DNA from: a virus
Strand: one strand, 5' to 3'
DNA length: 54,159 bases
Virus record (IMG/VR): IMGVR_UViG_3300046689_000478
Span: 1-54,159 of that record
The notes under the pieces are model-generated. The model saw only the letters and a list, made by a program, of their open reading frames with translations. It was not told the DNA's origin and searched no databases. Positions 33,514 to 40,141 of the stretch are shown piece by piece. The position numbers were made by a program, and so were the translations under genes. Each line of letters starts with the position of its first letter. The stretch's first letter is position 1.

Positions 33514-33666
33514 TCACCCCACCCCCTCGTTGCGCAGGAGGATGGCGCGGATGCTCTTCAGCGTCTCCAGGATCGCCCGCAGAAGACGCTCGGTCTCGGT
33601 GTCATTGTCGGGTGGGGACGGCGGGAGGAACCGAATCGGCTTCCTCTTACCCGTCGGGCGCTTCAT
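33514..33666 (-). CDS. Short basic early protein
   Basis: 50 aa; ATG 33666 overlaps the recT stop (ATGA). Basic Pro-rich start (KRPTGKRKPIRFLPPSPP) and a C-terminal helix (ETERLLRAILETLKSIRAIL). Translation is presumably coupled to recT. No family recognised. Confidence 0.5.
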   Translation of the reverse strand: MKRPTGKRKPIRFLPPSPPDNDTETERLLRAILETLKSIRAILLRNEGVG

Positions 33667-34856
33667 TTCCGGTCGCTCCCCAGCTCCACCATCCTGGCCT
33701 TCTTCTGCACCTCCAGGGGCGCGCGCATCTCCTCGGTCAGGCCGACGGCGTTGCGCATGGTGCGTTCGGCGCGCCACCTGGCCTCGATGCCGTCGGCCGA
33801 GGTCGCGGTCTGGAGCCATGCCCGGGCGTAGACGATGTATTCCTCTGGCGTCTTCGGCAGGGTGGAGGTCACCCTACCCGAGGACGGGGCACCATCGTTG
33901 GTGGTGGGCGATTGCGATGTCTCTTCCGCAGAACTGACAGGGGAGGTAGGGCGCGGCTTCCCCTCCACTGGCCCGGGGGACGCCGCTGGTGCGTTTTCCT
34001 GGGCAGGGGCGGGACTGGCTACCCCCTCCGTTGTTGTGGGCTGGGCGGGCTCCTGGGGCTTCTTGTGCTTCTTCCGTCCCCCGGGGGTCGCAGGATCGTG
34101 GGATTGCCCTGCCACGGGGCCCCCGGGGGTTGCCGACGGGTCGGCATCGCCGTTCAGCCCAGCGTCCACGACACCGGGCTTGAATCCCTCCTGGCCGGCG
34201 GCCGCGGCGAGGCGCTCGTGCAGGCCGTTGGTCACGTCCTTGGCGTTGTCGGCCCCAATGTGAGGATTGTCCGCCAATTCATCGACGCCGAATATTCCCA
34301 GCAAAACATGCGAGCAGAACATTTTTACAAATGCTCGCCCGGAGTAAAAGAAAAGCTGCCGCTTCGGGTCCGTCCGCCAAAGAGGGCTATTCTTTGGGCT
34401 GATTTGGTTTATGGGAGGTGAGCGGTATTCGCACGGTTCCGTTTCGTCTTTGAAGTGTCCGCGCACGATGCAGACAAGATCATCGCCCTCGCCCTCATAG
34501 ATTGGGCGCAGCCGCTCCTTAAGTCCAGCGTGTTTATTGATAACGGCTATTTGCAGTTGCGCTTCAAACGCCAAACGATTGTTAACGACATAGCAAAGGT
34601 TGGCGACGCCGTATGGTCGGAGACCCCACTCCATCGCCATCTCGTGGATGGCAATACACATACCGACATTGCCACGCAGATGCGCTGGCACGGCCTCTTT
34701 GGCCAGGGCCATATATTTTGCGCGATCGGCAACTTGTGAAAAATCCTGCGGCTCAACGCCTCGACCAGTAACTGGGATCATCGCCGCCGCCTCACGAGCG
34801 ATGTTCTTCTCAAACCTGATCTGGTCTATGTCGTCAACCTTCGATTGCTCGTTCAT
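33663..34856 (-). CDS. recT: RecT-like single-strand annealing protein
   Basis: 397 aa from ATG 34856, with TAGGA nine bases upstream and the exonuclease stop eight bases before. Residues ~60-215 carry the RecT core: GNVGMCIAIHEMAMEWGLRP, YVVNNRLAFEAQLQIAVINK, IYEGEGDDLVCIVRGHF, WRTDPKRQLFFYSGRAFVKM, and HVLLGIFGVDEL. It anneals complementary strands after exonuclease resection. The C-terminal 160 residues form a Pro/Ala/Thr-rich linker, then a charged helical end (YIVYARAWLQTATSADG), longer than classical RecT and perhaps for partner binding. Confidence 0.85.
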   Translation of the reverse strand: MNEQSKVDDIDQIRFEKNIAREAAAMIPVTGRGVEPQDFSQVADRAKYMALAKEAVPAHLRGNVGMCIAIHEMAMEWGLRPYGVANLCYVVNNRLAFEAQLQIAVINKHAGLKERLRPIYEGEGDDLVCIVRGHFKDETEPCEYRSPPINQISPKNSPLWRTDPKRQLFFYSGRAFVKMFCSHVLLGIFGVDELADNPHIGADNAKDVTNGLHERLAAAAGQEGFKPGVVDAGLNGDADPSATPGGPVAGQSHDPATPGGRKKHKKPQEPAQPTTTEGVASPAPAQENAPAASPGPVEGKPRPTSPVSSAEETSQSPTTNDGAPSSGRVTSTLPKTPEEYIVYARAWLQTATSADGIEARWRAERTMRNAVGLTEEMRAPLEVQKKARMVELGSDRK

Positions 34857-34864
34857 GGTGCTTC

Positions 34865-35788
34865 CTACTTGCTGTCGACCCGCGTCCGGTACCAGTCGGA
34901 CAGGTCGATGTGTGAGATCACGTCGAGGCCTCCGGGCCCCGGCCACGATTTGGTTTTCAGGCACTCGGCCATGGTGTCCAGGGCCTTGCGGTTCTGTCGC
35001 TCTCCGCGGTCGAGGTCGTCCTCCTTGACCATCGCGAGGTAGACGCAGTGCGGAATTTTTTTCTCAATAAATACGAAAGTGAACGAGGTCATCTCAAGTT
35101 TGAGCACCTCGCGGAACGCCGTCCGAATAAGACTCGCCTGTTGGTGATAAGCGTAGTCAGTGATCGTGCGTGACAGGTGGTGATACTGCACGCTCAAAGT
35201 CGTTTTAAGGTCGGCCGCGTCCCCGGAGTCTGTTGGAATCGCGTCGGGCCTGACTTTGAGCCACAGACCGGTTTTCTGATCCTGCCAGATTATGCTGTGC
35301 TCAATCAGGCCCGTCAAACATCGCCACAGCTTGTGACGACCGAGGGCCTCGGCCATACCCTTGACCTGCTCGACCTCATCGCCCTTCAGGATGGTGCGAC
35401 CGGCCTTCTCGGCCTCTGCCACCCATTTTTTGCAGTCGTTTCGAGCGCCGTGCCACGCCTTCAGTTCCCCGGTCTTCCCGTCTGGAAGTTCGTCGGGCCG
35501 GATGATGAATTCCTTCGCGAACCCGGGCTGCCCGAGCATGAGGTGATGCACGGCGCGGCCGAGCACGAGAGCGGCGGTTTCCTCGCGCTCGATCTGATTG
35601 GGATTCCCGCTCCACTCGCTGTAGGCGTGCGCTGGTGAACCGTCGTTCTCCTCCAGCATTCTTCGCAGGATGCTCGATGAAACGGACGGCCCGGGGCAAA
35701 TGGCCTGCCCGTGATACGCGGACATTGGAATTCCGGCGTACAGACCGGGCTTGGTGATGGGTTGTCCGTTCCAGTTGATGGTGTCCAT
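34865..35788 (-). CDS. PD-(D/E)XK recombination exonuclease
   Basis: 307 aa from ATG 35788 (shares its A with the upstream TGA; an upstream ATG at 35806 is less likely). N-terminal NGQPITKPGLYAGIPMSAYH resembles the DUF3799/exodeoxyribonuclease VIII type. Catalytic-like pieces: HSIIWQDQKTGLWLKVRPDA (Asp and Arg), DAADLKTTLSV (D..K of PD-DxK), then YAYHQQASLIRTAF. It would resect DNA ends and hand single strands to RecT encoded next. Both genes overlap or lie within eight bases. Confidence 0.75.
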   Translation of the reverse strand: MDTINWNGQPITKPGLYAGIPMSAYHGQAICPGPSVSSSILRRMLEENDGSPAHAYSEWSGNPNQIEREETAALVLGRAVHHLMLGQPGFAKEFIIRPDELPDGKTGELKAWHGARNDCKKWVAEAEKAGRTILKGDEVEQVKGMAEALGRHKLWRCLTGLIEHSIIWQDQKTGLWLKVRPDAIPTDSGDAADLKTTLSVQYHHLSRTITDYAYHQQASLIRTAFREVLKLEMTSFTFVFIEKKIPHCVYLAMVKEDDLDRGERQNRKALDTMAECLKTKSWPGPGGLDVISHIDLSDWYRTRVDSK

Positions 35789-36315
35789 CACAAATAACCC
35801 CGGCACCGTTCGAACATTTTTTCTCGCTCCGTGTTAGCCCGGTTGACTTGTTCAACCAGCGACCTGACCTGGTCTTCAAGGTCAAGGATGCGCTCGTTTT
35901 TCAGCAATTCGGCATGAGCCTCCACAATTGCCTTGCGCACGGCCACGCCGCCCTGCTCGAATAGCTGGCCGTGAATGACGGAATGCCATTCATAAATCTC
36001 GCGCTTGCGGCCCCATCCGCTATCGCCGTCGCTGCGTCCGTTCCAGTGGCCGCGCTCGCAATGGAGGTAGCGGCGCATCTGGTCTTCGTTGCCGGCCAAC
36101 AGCATTTCGACCGTTCTCTTGGCCATTTCCGCGACGAAAGCGGATAGGTTAGGCGCCAGTTCATCCTTGAGCCGATAATCGAGGTCTCCTTCGATCTGGT
36201 ACAGAATGTCATTTGTCGCCTTTTTGACGTGCTTCATCGCATCGTCCGAGATACCCTTCGCCAAGGTGTCCCGCAACTTGGTTGCGATTGCTTCCATTTC
36301 GGCGTCTTCAATCAT
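35788..36315 (-). CDS. Hypothetical protein of the recombination operon
   Basis: 175 aa; ATG 36315 overlaps the stop of the preceding 54-aa gene (ATGA). N-terminal acidic helix (DAEMEAIATKLRDTLAKGIS), a middle with HCERGHWNGRSDGDSGWGRK and a C-terminal coiled coil (EDQVRSLVEQVNRANTEREK). No enzyme motif identified. Possibly a recombination accessory protein by position only. Confidence 0.5.
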   Translation of the reverse strand: MIEDAEMEAIATKLRDTLAKGISDDAMKHVKKATNDILYQIEGDLDYRLKDELAPNLSAFVAEMAKRTVEMLLAGNEDQMRRYLHCERGHWNGRSDGDSGWGRKREIYEWHSVIHGQLFEQGGVAVRKAIVEAHAELLKNERILDLEDQVRSLVEQVNRANTEREKMFERCRGYL

Positions 36316-36476
36316 TTAGTGCCTCCTTCGTACATCGCTGCGAGTATCTCGTAGGCGTCGGCCTCCATCTGGGCGGCCTGCGCCCGCATGGATTCGGCTT
36401 TGACGAGCATCGCGTAGGCGCGCAGGCGCTTTTCCGCCAGCAGGTCTACAAGTTTGTTGTGGTTTCGGTCAGTCAT
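36312..36476 (-). CDS. Small coiled-coil protein
   Basis: 54 aa, ATG 36476, start overlapping the upstream stop (ATGACTGA). Sequence MTDRNHNKLVDLLAEKRLRA then AESMRAQAAQMEADAYEILA is a single long helix. The copy of the start box ahead (GGGAAAACCAGAA) marks translation initiation. Too short for a family call. Confidence 0.6.
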   Translation of the reverse strand: MTDRNHNKLVDLLAEKRLRAYAMLVKAESMRAQAAQMEADAYEILAAMYEGGTK

Positions 36477-36741
36477 CTTCTGGTTTTCCCATCTGCGAGA
36501 GCAGGTCTTTCACGGCTCTAAGCCCGGCTTCTGCCGCGCCAATGGCCCCTTTAAGGTTGTGCAAAAAGTCATTGGTAAAGGCGGTGCTTTTGAGCACTTC
36601 GCTCGTCGTCCAGCGAGCCCCACATGCCAGACAGTGACGTCGGCGGCGGACCTCGCCCGTGCCCGTCGGCCGGCTGTCTTTGACCCCGCTCTTGCCGCCG
36701 CATACGGGGCACGGGAAACTGACGGTGGCGTTCTTGCTCAT
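36469..36741 (-). CDS. Zinc-ribbon protein, first gene of the minus operon
   Basis: 90 aa from ATG 36741. Residues 8-45 form a zinc ribbon (FPCPVCGGKSGVKDSRPTG, RRRRHCLACGARWTTSEVL), close to the NrdR-type ribbon, with four cysteines (CPVC, CLAC). The C-terminal half is helical. Four arginines lie between the pairs, so nucleic acid binding is likely. No ribosome binding site precedes the start, and the -10 element ends eight bases before it, so the message is likely leaderless. Confidence 0.65.
   Translation of the reverse strand: MSKNATVSFPCPVCGGKSGVKDSRPTGTGEVRRRRHCLACGARWTTSEVLKSTAFTNDFLHNLKGAIGAAEAGLRAVKDLLSQMGKPEDD
36478..36491 (-). repeat. Repeated start box, copy D
   Basis: Minus-strand GGGAAAACCAGAA before ATG 36476, embedded in the C-terminus (MGKPEDD) of the zinc-ribbon gene. 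It differs from the other copies by one extra A. Confidence 0.6.
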
Positions 36742-36778
36742 GACCGAGACGTTATGAGGAAAATCGGAAACCTGTCAA
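36742..36778 (-). promoter_or_regulatory. Promoter of the minus-strand operon
   Basis: On the minus strand: TTGACA (complement of 36773-36778), 17 bases, then ATAACG (complement of 36750-36755). The -35 is a perfect match; the -10 matches 4 of 6. Transcription would start within one or two bases of ATG 36741. It overlaps the palindrome at 36774-36796. Confidence 0.65.
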
Positions 36779-36796
36779 CCGTGCCTCATGGTTGAC
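36774..36796. promoter_or_regulatory. Operator-like palindrome between divergent promoters
   Basis: GTCAACC at 36774-36780 and its complement GGTTGAC at 36790-36796, nine bases apart. It covers both -35 elements, so a bound protein would block both operons. A second pair, CCGAGAC (36744-36750) and GTCTCGG (36806-36812), lies further out. The protein encoded at 36850 is a candidate binder. The palindrome could also just reflect back-to-back TTGAC boxes. Confidence 0.55.
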
Positions 36797-36821
36797 GCAC
36801 AGCGGGTCTCGGCCCTACGGT
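36792..36821 (+). promoter_or_regulatory. Candidate plus-strand early promoter
   Basis: TTGACG at 36792-36797, 18 bases, then TACGGT at 36816-36821 (weak -10). It would give a leader of about 20 bases containing AGGA (36837-36840) before ATG 36850. Weaker than the divergent minus promoter. Confidence 0.45.
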
Positions 36822-36849
36822 TCCCGGTGGGGAAAAAGGAACAATTGCA

Positions 36850-37131
36850 ATGCTCATGGGCCCGCGCCTGACGAAGAATCTTCTCATGCTCGCCGACGCC
36901 TACATCAAGGCCACGGGCTACACCATCGGCACCTTGAGCAAAAAAGCGCATAGCGATACAGCGTTTTTCGAGAGGCTGAAGGCGTCCGAGATCAGCTTCT
37001 CTGTCCGGAAATACGATCAGATCGTCGTCTGGTTTTTCACCCACTGGCCCGACAAGGTGCCGTGGCCACAGGCTGTGGACATCCCCACCAAGCGGGATGT
37101 CTCCGCGGTCCTATCGGAGGATTTGGCATGA
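36850..37131 (+). CDS. Putative small phage regulator
   Basis: 93 aa from ATG 36850 with AGGA nine bases upstream. Helical start RLTKNLLMLADAYIKATGYT, then TLSKKAHSDTAFFERLKASE and a conserved end YDQIVVWFFTHWPDKVPWP. This pattern is familiar from small proteins next to the early promoters of Rhizobiales phages; the first half could form a helix-turn-helix. Autoregulation through the adjacent palindrome is a guess. The next gene overlaps by ATGA. Confidence 0.5.
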   Translation: MLMGPRLTKNLLMLADAYIKATGYTIGTLSKKAHSDTAFFERLKASEISFSVRKYDQIVVWFFTHWPDKVPWPQAVDIPTKRDVSAVLSEDLA

Positions 37132-37634
37132 ACAGTCACGCTGGCGTCAAGTGGACTGACGAAATGGACGCCAAGATGAAGCTCCTGGCGGAGAACGGGG
37201 CCACCGCGCAAGGCATCTCCGATGCGTTTGCCCGGGACGACGCCATCCTGGTGTCCCGCAACGCTATTATAGGCCGCACCCACAGGCTCATCGATTCGGG
37301 AAGGCTCAAGCGGGAGGTCAGCGTGTCGGCCCACCAGAGACGGGAGCGCAAGCCGAAGCCCGCCCGCACCCACCCTTGGAGGAAAAAGGCACCGTTCGTG
37401 GAGGAAAACATGCAAAAGCAATGCGATCCCATTGTTTTCCCGGAGGGGGGCGTCCTTCTGGTCGACCTCGGGCCCCTACCCCCCGCAGCCGAGCATTGCC
37501 GCTGGCCCCTCGGGGCGGAGAGAGACAAGGCTCAACTGTTCTGCGGGCAACCTCCAGCCGAGGGCCTGCCATACTGCCCAAGGCATGCGCGCGCCTGCTA
37601 CACCCCCAACTACCCCAGGAGAACGGCACGATGA
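37128..37634 (+). CDS. gcrA: GcrA-type cell-cycle regulator homologue
   Basis: 168 aa, start overlapping the previous stop. N-terminal residues ~8-50 (VKWTDEMDAKMKLLAENGAT then SRNAIIGRTHRLIDSGRL) form the GcrA HTH with W at the start and the SRNAxxGxxHRL recognition helix. The C-terminus (CRWPLGAERDKAQLFCGQPP then LPYCPRHARACYT) matches GcrA's conserved Cys/His end. GcrA binds sigma70 and N6-methylated promoters in alphaproteobacteria. The central 60 residues are basic and variable. A phage copy could redirect host transcription or use the phage MT-A70 methylation nearby. Confidence 0.75.
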   Translation: MNSHAGVKWTDEMDAKMKLLAENGATAQGISDAFARDDAILVSRNAIIGRTHRLIDSGRLKREVSVSAHQRRERKPKPARTHPWRKKAPFVEENMQKQCDPIVFPEGGVLLVDLGPLPPAAEHCRWPLGAERDKAQLFCGQPPAEGLPYCPRHARACYTPNYPRRTAR

Positions 37635-38188
37635 CGAAGACCCCGAAAGCTCCCAAGGCTCCCAAGACACCGAAGGCCCCACCGGCCGCCAAAGGGAGCG
37701 TCCCCGGCGACAACGGCGCTCCCAACGGCCTCAACGACGATGAGCGCGGCAACCTGTTCGTGCGCGAGCTGGCCAAGCTCGAGGCCGTTATCGCCAAGAT
37801 GGAAACGCTGAAGGCGGACGTCAGAAACCAGCGTAAGCGCATGAAGTCTGACGGGTTCGAGGGCCATGAGATCGACTACGCCCTGAAGCTCCGAAAGTCC
37901 GAGGATGACGCGATGCTCGAGCGCCGCCGCCGCGAGGACCAGGTCGCGCGCTGGCTCGCCCACCCGATCGGCACCCAGAGCGACTTCCTGGCCCAACTGT
38001 CCACCAACGGAGGACGGGACCCCACGGCCCTGGGGCGCCTGGCGGGGGCGGAGGGGGCGACCTGCAAGCCTCCTGCAAACCTCACCCAGGACGACGCGCA
38101 GCGCTGGATCACCGGCTGGCACGCCGGCCAGGCATCCATCACCGGGGGCATCAAGGCGCCCGAAGCCGCGCCAGACTTCGAGGCGTAA
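37631..38188 (+). CDS. GapR-like coiled coil with basic N-terminus
   Basis: 185 aa, ATGA overlap. Residues 1-35 repeat KTPKAP. Residues ~45-115 (VRELAKLEAVIAKMETLKAD then MKSDGFEGHEIDYALKLRKS) resemble GapR/DUF2312, where a paired coiled coil holds an NG(Y/F)D.KA...I.LRK segment. C-terminal ~140-175 (LGRLAGAEGATCKPPANLTQ then RWITGWHAGQ) resembles the ribosome modulation factor fold. GapR binds overtwisted DNA in alphaproteobacteria. The GapR resemblance is from the central coiled coil only; no family search was made. Confidence 0.45.
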   Translation: MTKTPKAPKAPKTPKAPPAAKGSVPGDNGAPNGLNDDERGNLFVRELAKLEAVIAKMETLKADVRNQRKRMKSDGFEGHEIDYALKLRKSEDDAMLERRRREDQVARWLAHPIGTQSDFLAQLSTNGGRDPTALGRLAGAEGATCKPPANLTQDDAQRWITGWHAGQASITGGIKAPEAAPDFEA

Positions 38189-38189
38189 G

Positions 38190-38672
38190 GTGCACCAGAC
38201 CTTCGACGCTCCAACCCCTCCCCTCGTGCGGTTCGAGCTGCCGGGGGCCCCACGGGGGAAGGGAACCATCCGAGCGCGCGTCGTCACAACCAAAGACGGG
38301 GCGTCGTTCGCCTCGACCTACACCGACGCCGAGACCCGCAGCTATGAGGGGATGCTGCGGTTCGCCGGGGATCGGGCCATGAAGGATGCGGGGTTCTTCG
38401 CTCCCTTCGACTGCCCCCTCCAGGTTCTCGTCACCGCCGTGTTCCCGATCCCAGCATCAGCGCGTAAGAAATGGCAGATCGAGGCCGACGCAGACTGGCA
38501 CAGGCCGACGAAAAAACCTGATTGGGAGAATATCGCCAAGACGCTCGACGGTGTGAATGGCGTAGTCTGGCGCGACGATGCGCTCATCGTGGATGGGCGC
38601 GTGCTGAAGCTCTACGGCGACAAGCCGTTCCTGCGTGTGGAGGTCTGGCGATGGTCGCCCCTACTCGTATGA
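38190..38672 (+). CDS. rusA: RusA-like Holliday junction resolvase
   Basis: 160 aa from GTG 38190 (VHQTFDAP), two bases after the previous stop. RusA pattern: VRFELPGAPRGKGTIRARVV near the start, VLVTAVFPIPASARKKW, then the metal-binding end TKKPDWENIAKTLDGVNGVV and RDDALIVD with conserved Asp residues. It resolves branched recombination or replication intermediates, fitting the RecT and exonuclease operon opposite. Its last 17 bases are repeated 232 bases downstream. Confidence 0.8.
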   Translation: MHQTFDAPTPPLVRFELPGAPRGKGTIRARVVTTKDGASFASTYTDAETRSYEGMLRFAGDRAMKDAGFFAPFDCPLQVLVTAVFPIPASARKKWQIEADADWHRPTKKPDWENIAKTLDGVNGVVWRDDALIVDGRVLKLYGDKPFLRVEVWRWSPLLV

Positions 38673-38863
38673 GAAAAAGACCCGACGACGACCTGGAGAC
38701 GTTGTTGGAGGTAGCAACCGAACTGGAGTTTGGTTTTTTGGTAGCTACCGAGGCGACTACGGTCACCTGGCCAATGACCAAGAAAGAGGTCAGCATCATA
38801 ATCGAGGCATTGCAGGCTGTGATCGCGATCCGTCGCGTGATGGGCCCGCTGCGTGATCTATGA
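38669..38863 (+). CDS. Small hypothetical protein between repeats
   Basis: 64 aa, ATG overlapping the rusA stop. Acidic helix (DDDLETLLEVATELEFGFLV), then MTKKEVSIIIEALQAVIAIR. Framed by the repeated rusA end, so it appears to have been inserted between duplicated tails. No family recognised. Confidence 0.5.
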   Translation: MRKRPDDDLETLLEVATELEFGFLVATEATTVTWPMTKKEVSIIIEALQAVIAIRRVMGPLRDL

Positions 38864-38904
38864 AGCGCATCGAAGTCTGGCGATGGTCGCCGACGCTGGT
38901 GTAA
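38860..38904 (+). pseudogene. Remnant repeat of the rusA C-terminus
   Basis: A 14-codon frame (MKRIEVWRWSPTLV) starting in an ATGA overlap. It repeats the rusA end VEVWRWSPLLV; GTCTGGCGATGGTCGCC at 38643-38659 returns at 38875-38891. It is probably the leftover rusA end after insertion of the 38669 gene. Confidence 0.6.
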
Positions 38905-38914
38905 GGAACTCCCC

Positions 38915-39667
38915 ATGGGTGATGACTACGACGCCCAAGACGATTTGGCCAAGAGCCTCGACGTTGGCTATGCGGCCATCCGTGAGCGCGTTGCGGCGGG
39001 GGGCGAGCCTTGGACGCCCAAGGCGCCCGACCCCTTCCACGGCCTTCCGCGCGGGCATTACGGGGCCATTTTGGCAGACCCGCCGTGGCTGTTTGTAGTA
39101 CGCAGCGACCGTGTGACTGGGGACAAACGACAAGGTTGGTCGTCAAGGCGGGCTGAACATCATTATAAAACGATGGGGAACGACGACATTGGAGCGCTGC
39201 CAGTGTCGTATCTTGCGGCAGAATCCTGCGTGTTGTTTATGTGGGTGACATGGCCGCTTCTTGAAGATGGGTTGAGCGTTTTGCGGTCATGGGGATTTGA
39301 ATATAAGACTTGCGCTTTTTCTTGGATGAAGGCCCACGCTGGCCAAGTCGAGATGTTCCGTGATAATATCGAAGTGCAGGTTGGCCTTGGTTACTGGACA
39401 AGATCAAATTCAGAGGTCTGCCTATTGGCCACGCGCGGCAAGCCAAAGCGGATCAATGCCGATGTCCGCCAGGGCATCATAGCGCCGCGTCGCGAGCACT
39501 CCCGCAAGCCCGATTGCGTACATGAGCGGATCGAGCGGCTGGTGGCCGGGCCATACCTCGAGCTTTTTGCCCGGCAGCGGCGGCCCGGCTGGGATTGCTG
39601 GGGCAACGAGGTCGACAAGTTCCGTCCGCTACCCGTCACAGGAACGACAACGGTTGACGGTAGTTAG
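38915..39667 (+). CDS. MT-A70-type N6-adenine DNA methyltransferase
   Basis: 250 aa. Motif IV DPPW is in GAILADPPWLFVVRS (residue ~52); motif ESCVLFMWVTWPLLEDGLSV follows and a C-terminal part with GGNEV-like WDCWGNEVDKFRP completes the fold. MT-A70 family enzymes in phages methylate adenine, often against host restriction. Target sequence unknown. Near gcrA, whose product in hosts reads adenine methylation. The gene has visibly lower G+C than its neighbours (39100-39400), suggesting transfer. Confidence 0.8.
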   Translation: MGDDYDAQDDLAKSLDVGYAAIRERVAAGGEPWTPKAPDPFHGLPRGHYGAILADPPWLFVVRSDRVTGDKRQGWSSRRAEHHYKTMGNDDIGALPVSYLAAESCVLFMWVTWPLLEDGLSVLRSWGFEYKTCAFSWMKAHAGQVEMFRDNIEVQVGLGYWTRSNSEVCLLATRGKPKRINADVRQGIIAPRREHSRKPDCVHERIERLVAGPYLELFARQRRPGWDCWGNEVDKFRPLPVTGTTTVDGS

Positions 39668-39685
39668 GGGCTGGGGTACAGAAAA

Positions 39686-39778
39686 AGTCGTCGCCGGCCA
39701 GCGACGATTTGGGCGGGATTGGCGGTGAGCTAGCACTCACCGCCGCCCGCCCGCCCCTCTCACCTCGTGCTAGCGAGG
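39686..39778 (+). promoter_or_regulatory. Three-hairpin leader with loop-loop complementarity
   Basis: Between MT-A70 and the GIY-YIG gene are three hairpins. H1: TCGTCGC-CGGCCA-GCGACGA (39688-39707). H2: GGCGGTGAG, loop CTAGCA, CTCACCGCC (39721-39744, 9 bp perfect). H3: CCTCG, loop TGCTAG, CGAGG (39763-39778). The loop of H2 is the exact complement of the loop of H3, and the GAGG of H3 is the ribosome binding site of the gene at 39784. H1 read on the minus strand is followed by CTTTTT, like a terminator, but no minus gene is there. Confidence 0.6.
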
Positions 39779-39783
39779 CTAAA

Positions 39784-40140
39784 ATGACACCACTCCACCG
39801 GCTTACGACCAGTCTCGCCCGCGAGGGTTGGAGAACGCCCGACAGCTACACCGGCTGTTTTGGTAGCATCCCCGATTCGTCTGGGGTCTACCTCCTCGAT
39901 TGTGTCGACCTGGAACTTTACAAGTCCAAAATTTACTATGTGGGGCAAGCCAGAAGTCTTGTCCGGCGACTGAATGGTCACGAGATTCTAGCGCTATTAC
40001 GCCGTCACCCGGCGGGGTTTTTCGTTCGGCGATGGTTCAGACTCTTTGACGTTGCAGAACTACGGAAAGTAGAACGCTCCTACATCGAATTTTTTGATCC
40101 GCCATACAACATCATCGGCCGACTGCGGGGGCACGTATAA
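39784..40140 (+). CDS. GIY-YIG-like nuclease-type protein
   Basis: 118 aa from ATG 39784; GAGG six bases upstream is held in a hairpin. Core GIY-YIG features: SSGVYLLDCVDLELYKSKIY then YVGQARSLVRRLNGHE with the Arg, and ELRKVERSYIEFFDPPYNII with the Glu and the Y.N ending, all as in UvrC-like GIY-YIG. No extra DNA-binding domain; a small nuclease or a bare module. Role: repair, homing or host DNA attack, not decidable here. Confidence 0.65.
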   Translation: MTPLHRLTTSLAREGWRTPDSYTGCFGSIPDSSGVYLLDCVDLELYKSKIYYVGQARSLVRRLNGHEILALLRRHPAGFFVRRWFRLFDVAELRKVERSYIEFFDPPYNIIGRLRGHV

Positions 40141-40141
40141 T

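Noticed and set aside
33435-34421. A 328-aa plus-strand open frame opposite recT
   Set aside because: Low-complexity Gly/Arg/Trp composition; RecT on the minus strand is unmistakable.
36742-36849. GANTC (CcrM-type) site for GcrA control in the divergent region
   Set aside because: None is present on reading the 108 bases.
39681-39707. Hairpin H1 as an intrinsic terminator
   Set aside because: The T run follows it only on the minus strand, where no gene ends; on the plus strand only three T follow.
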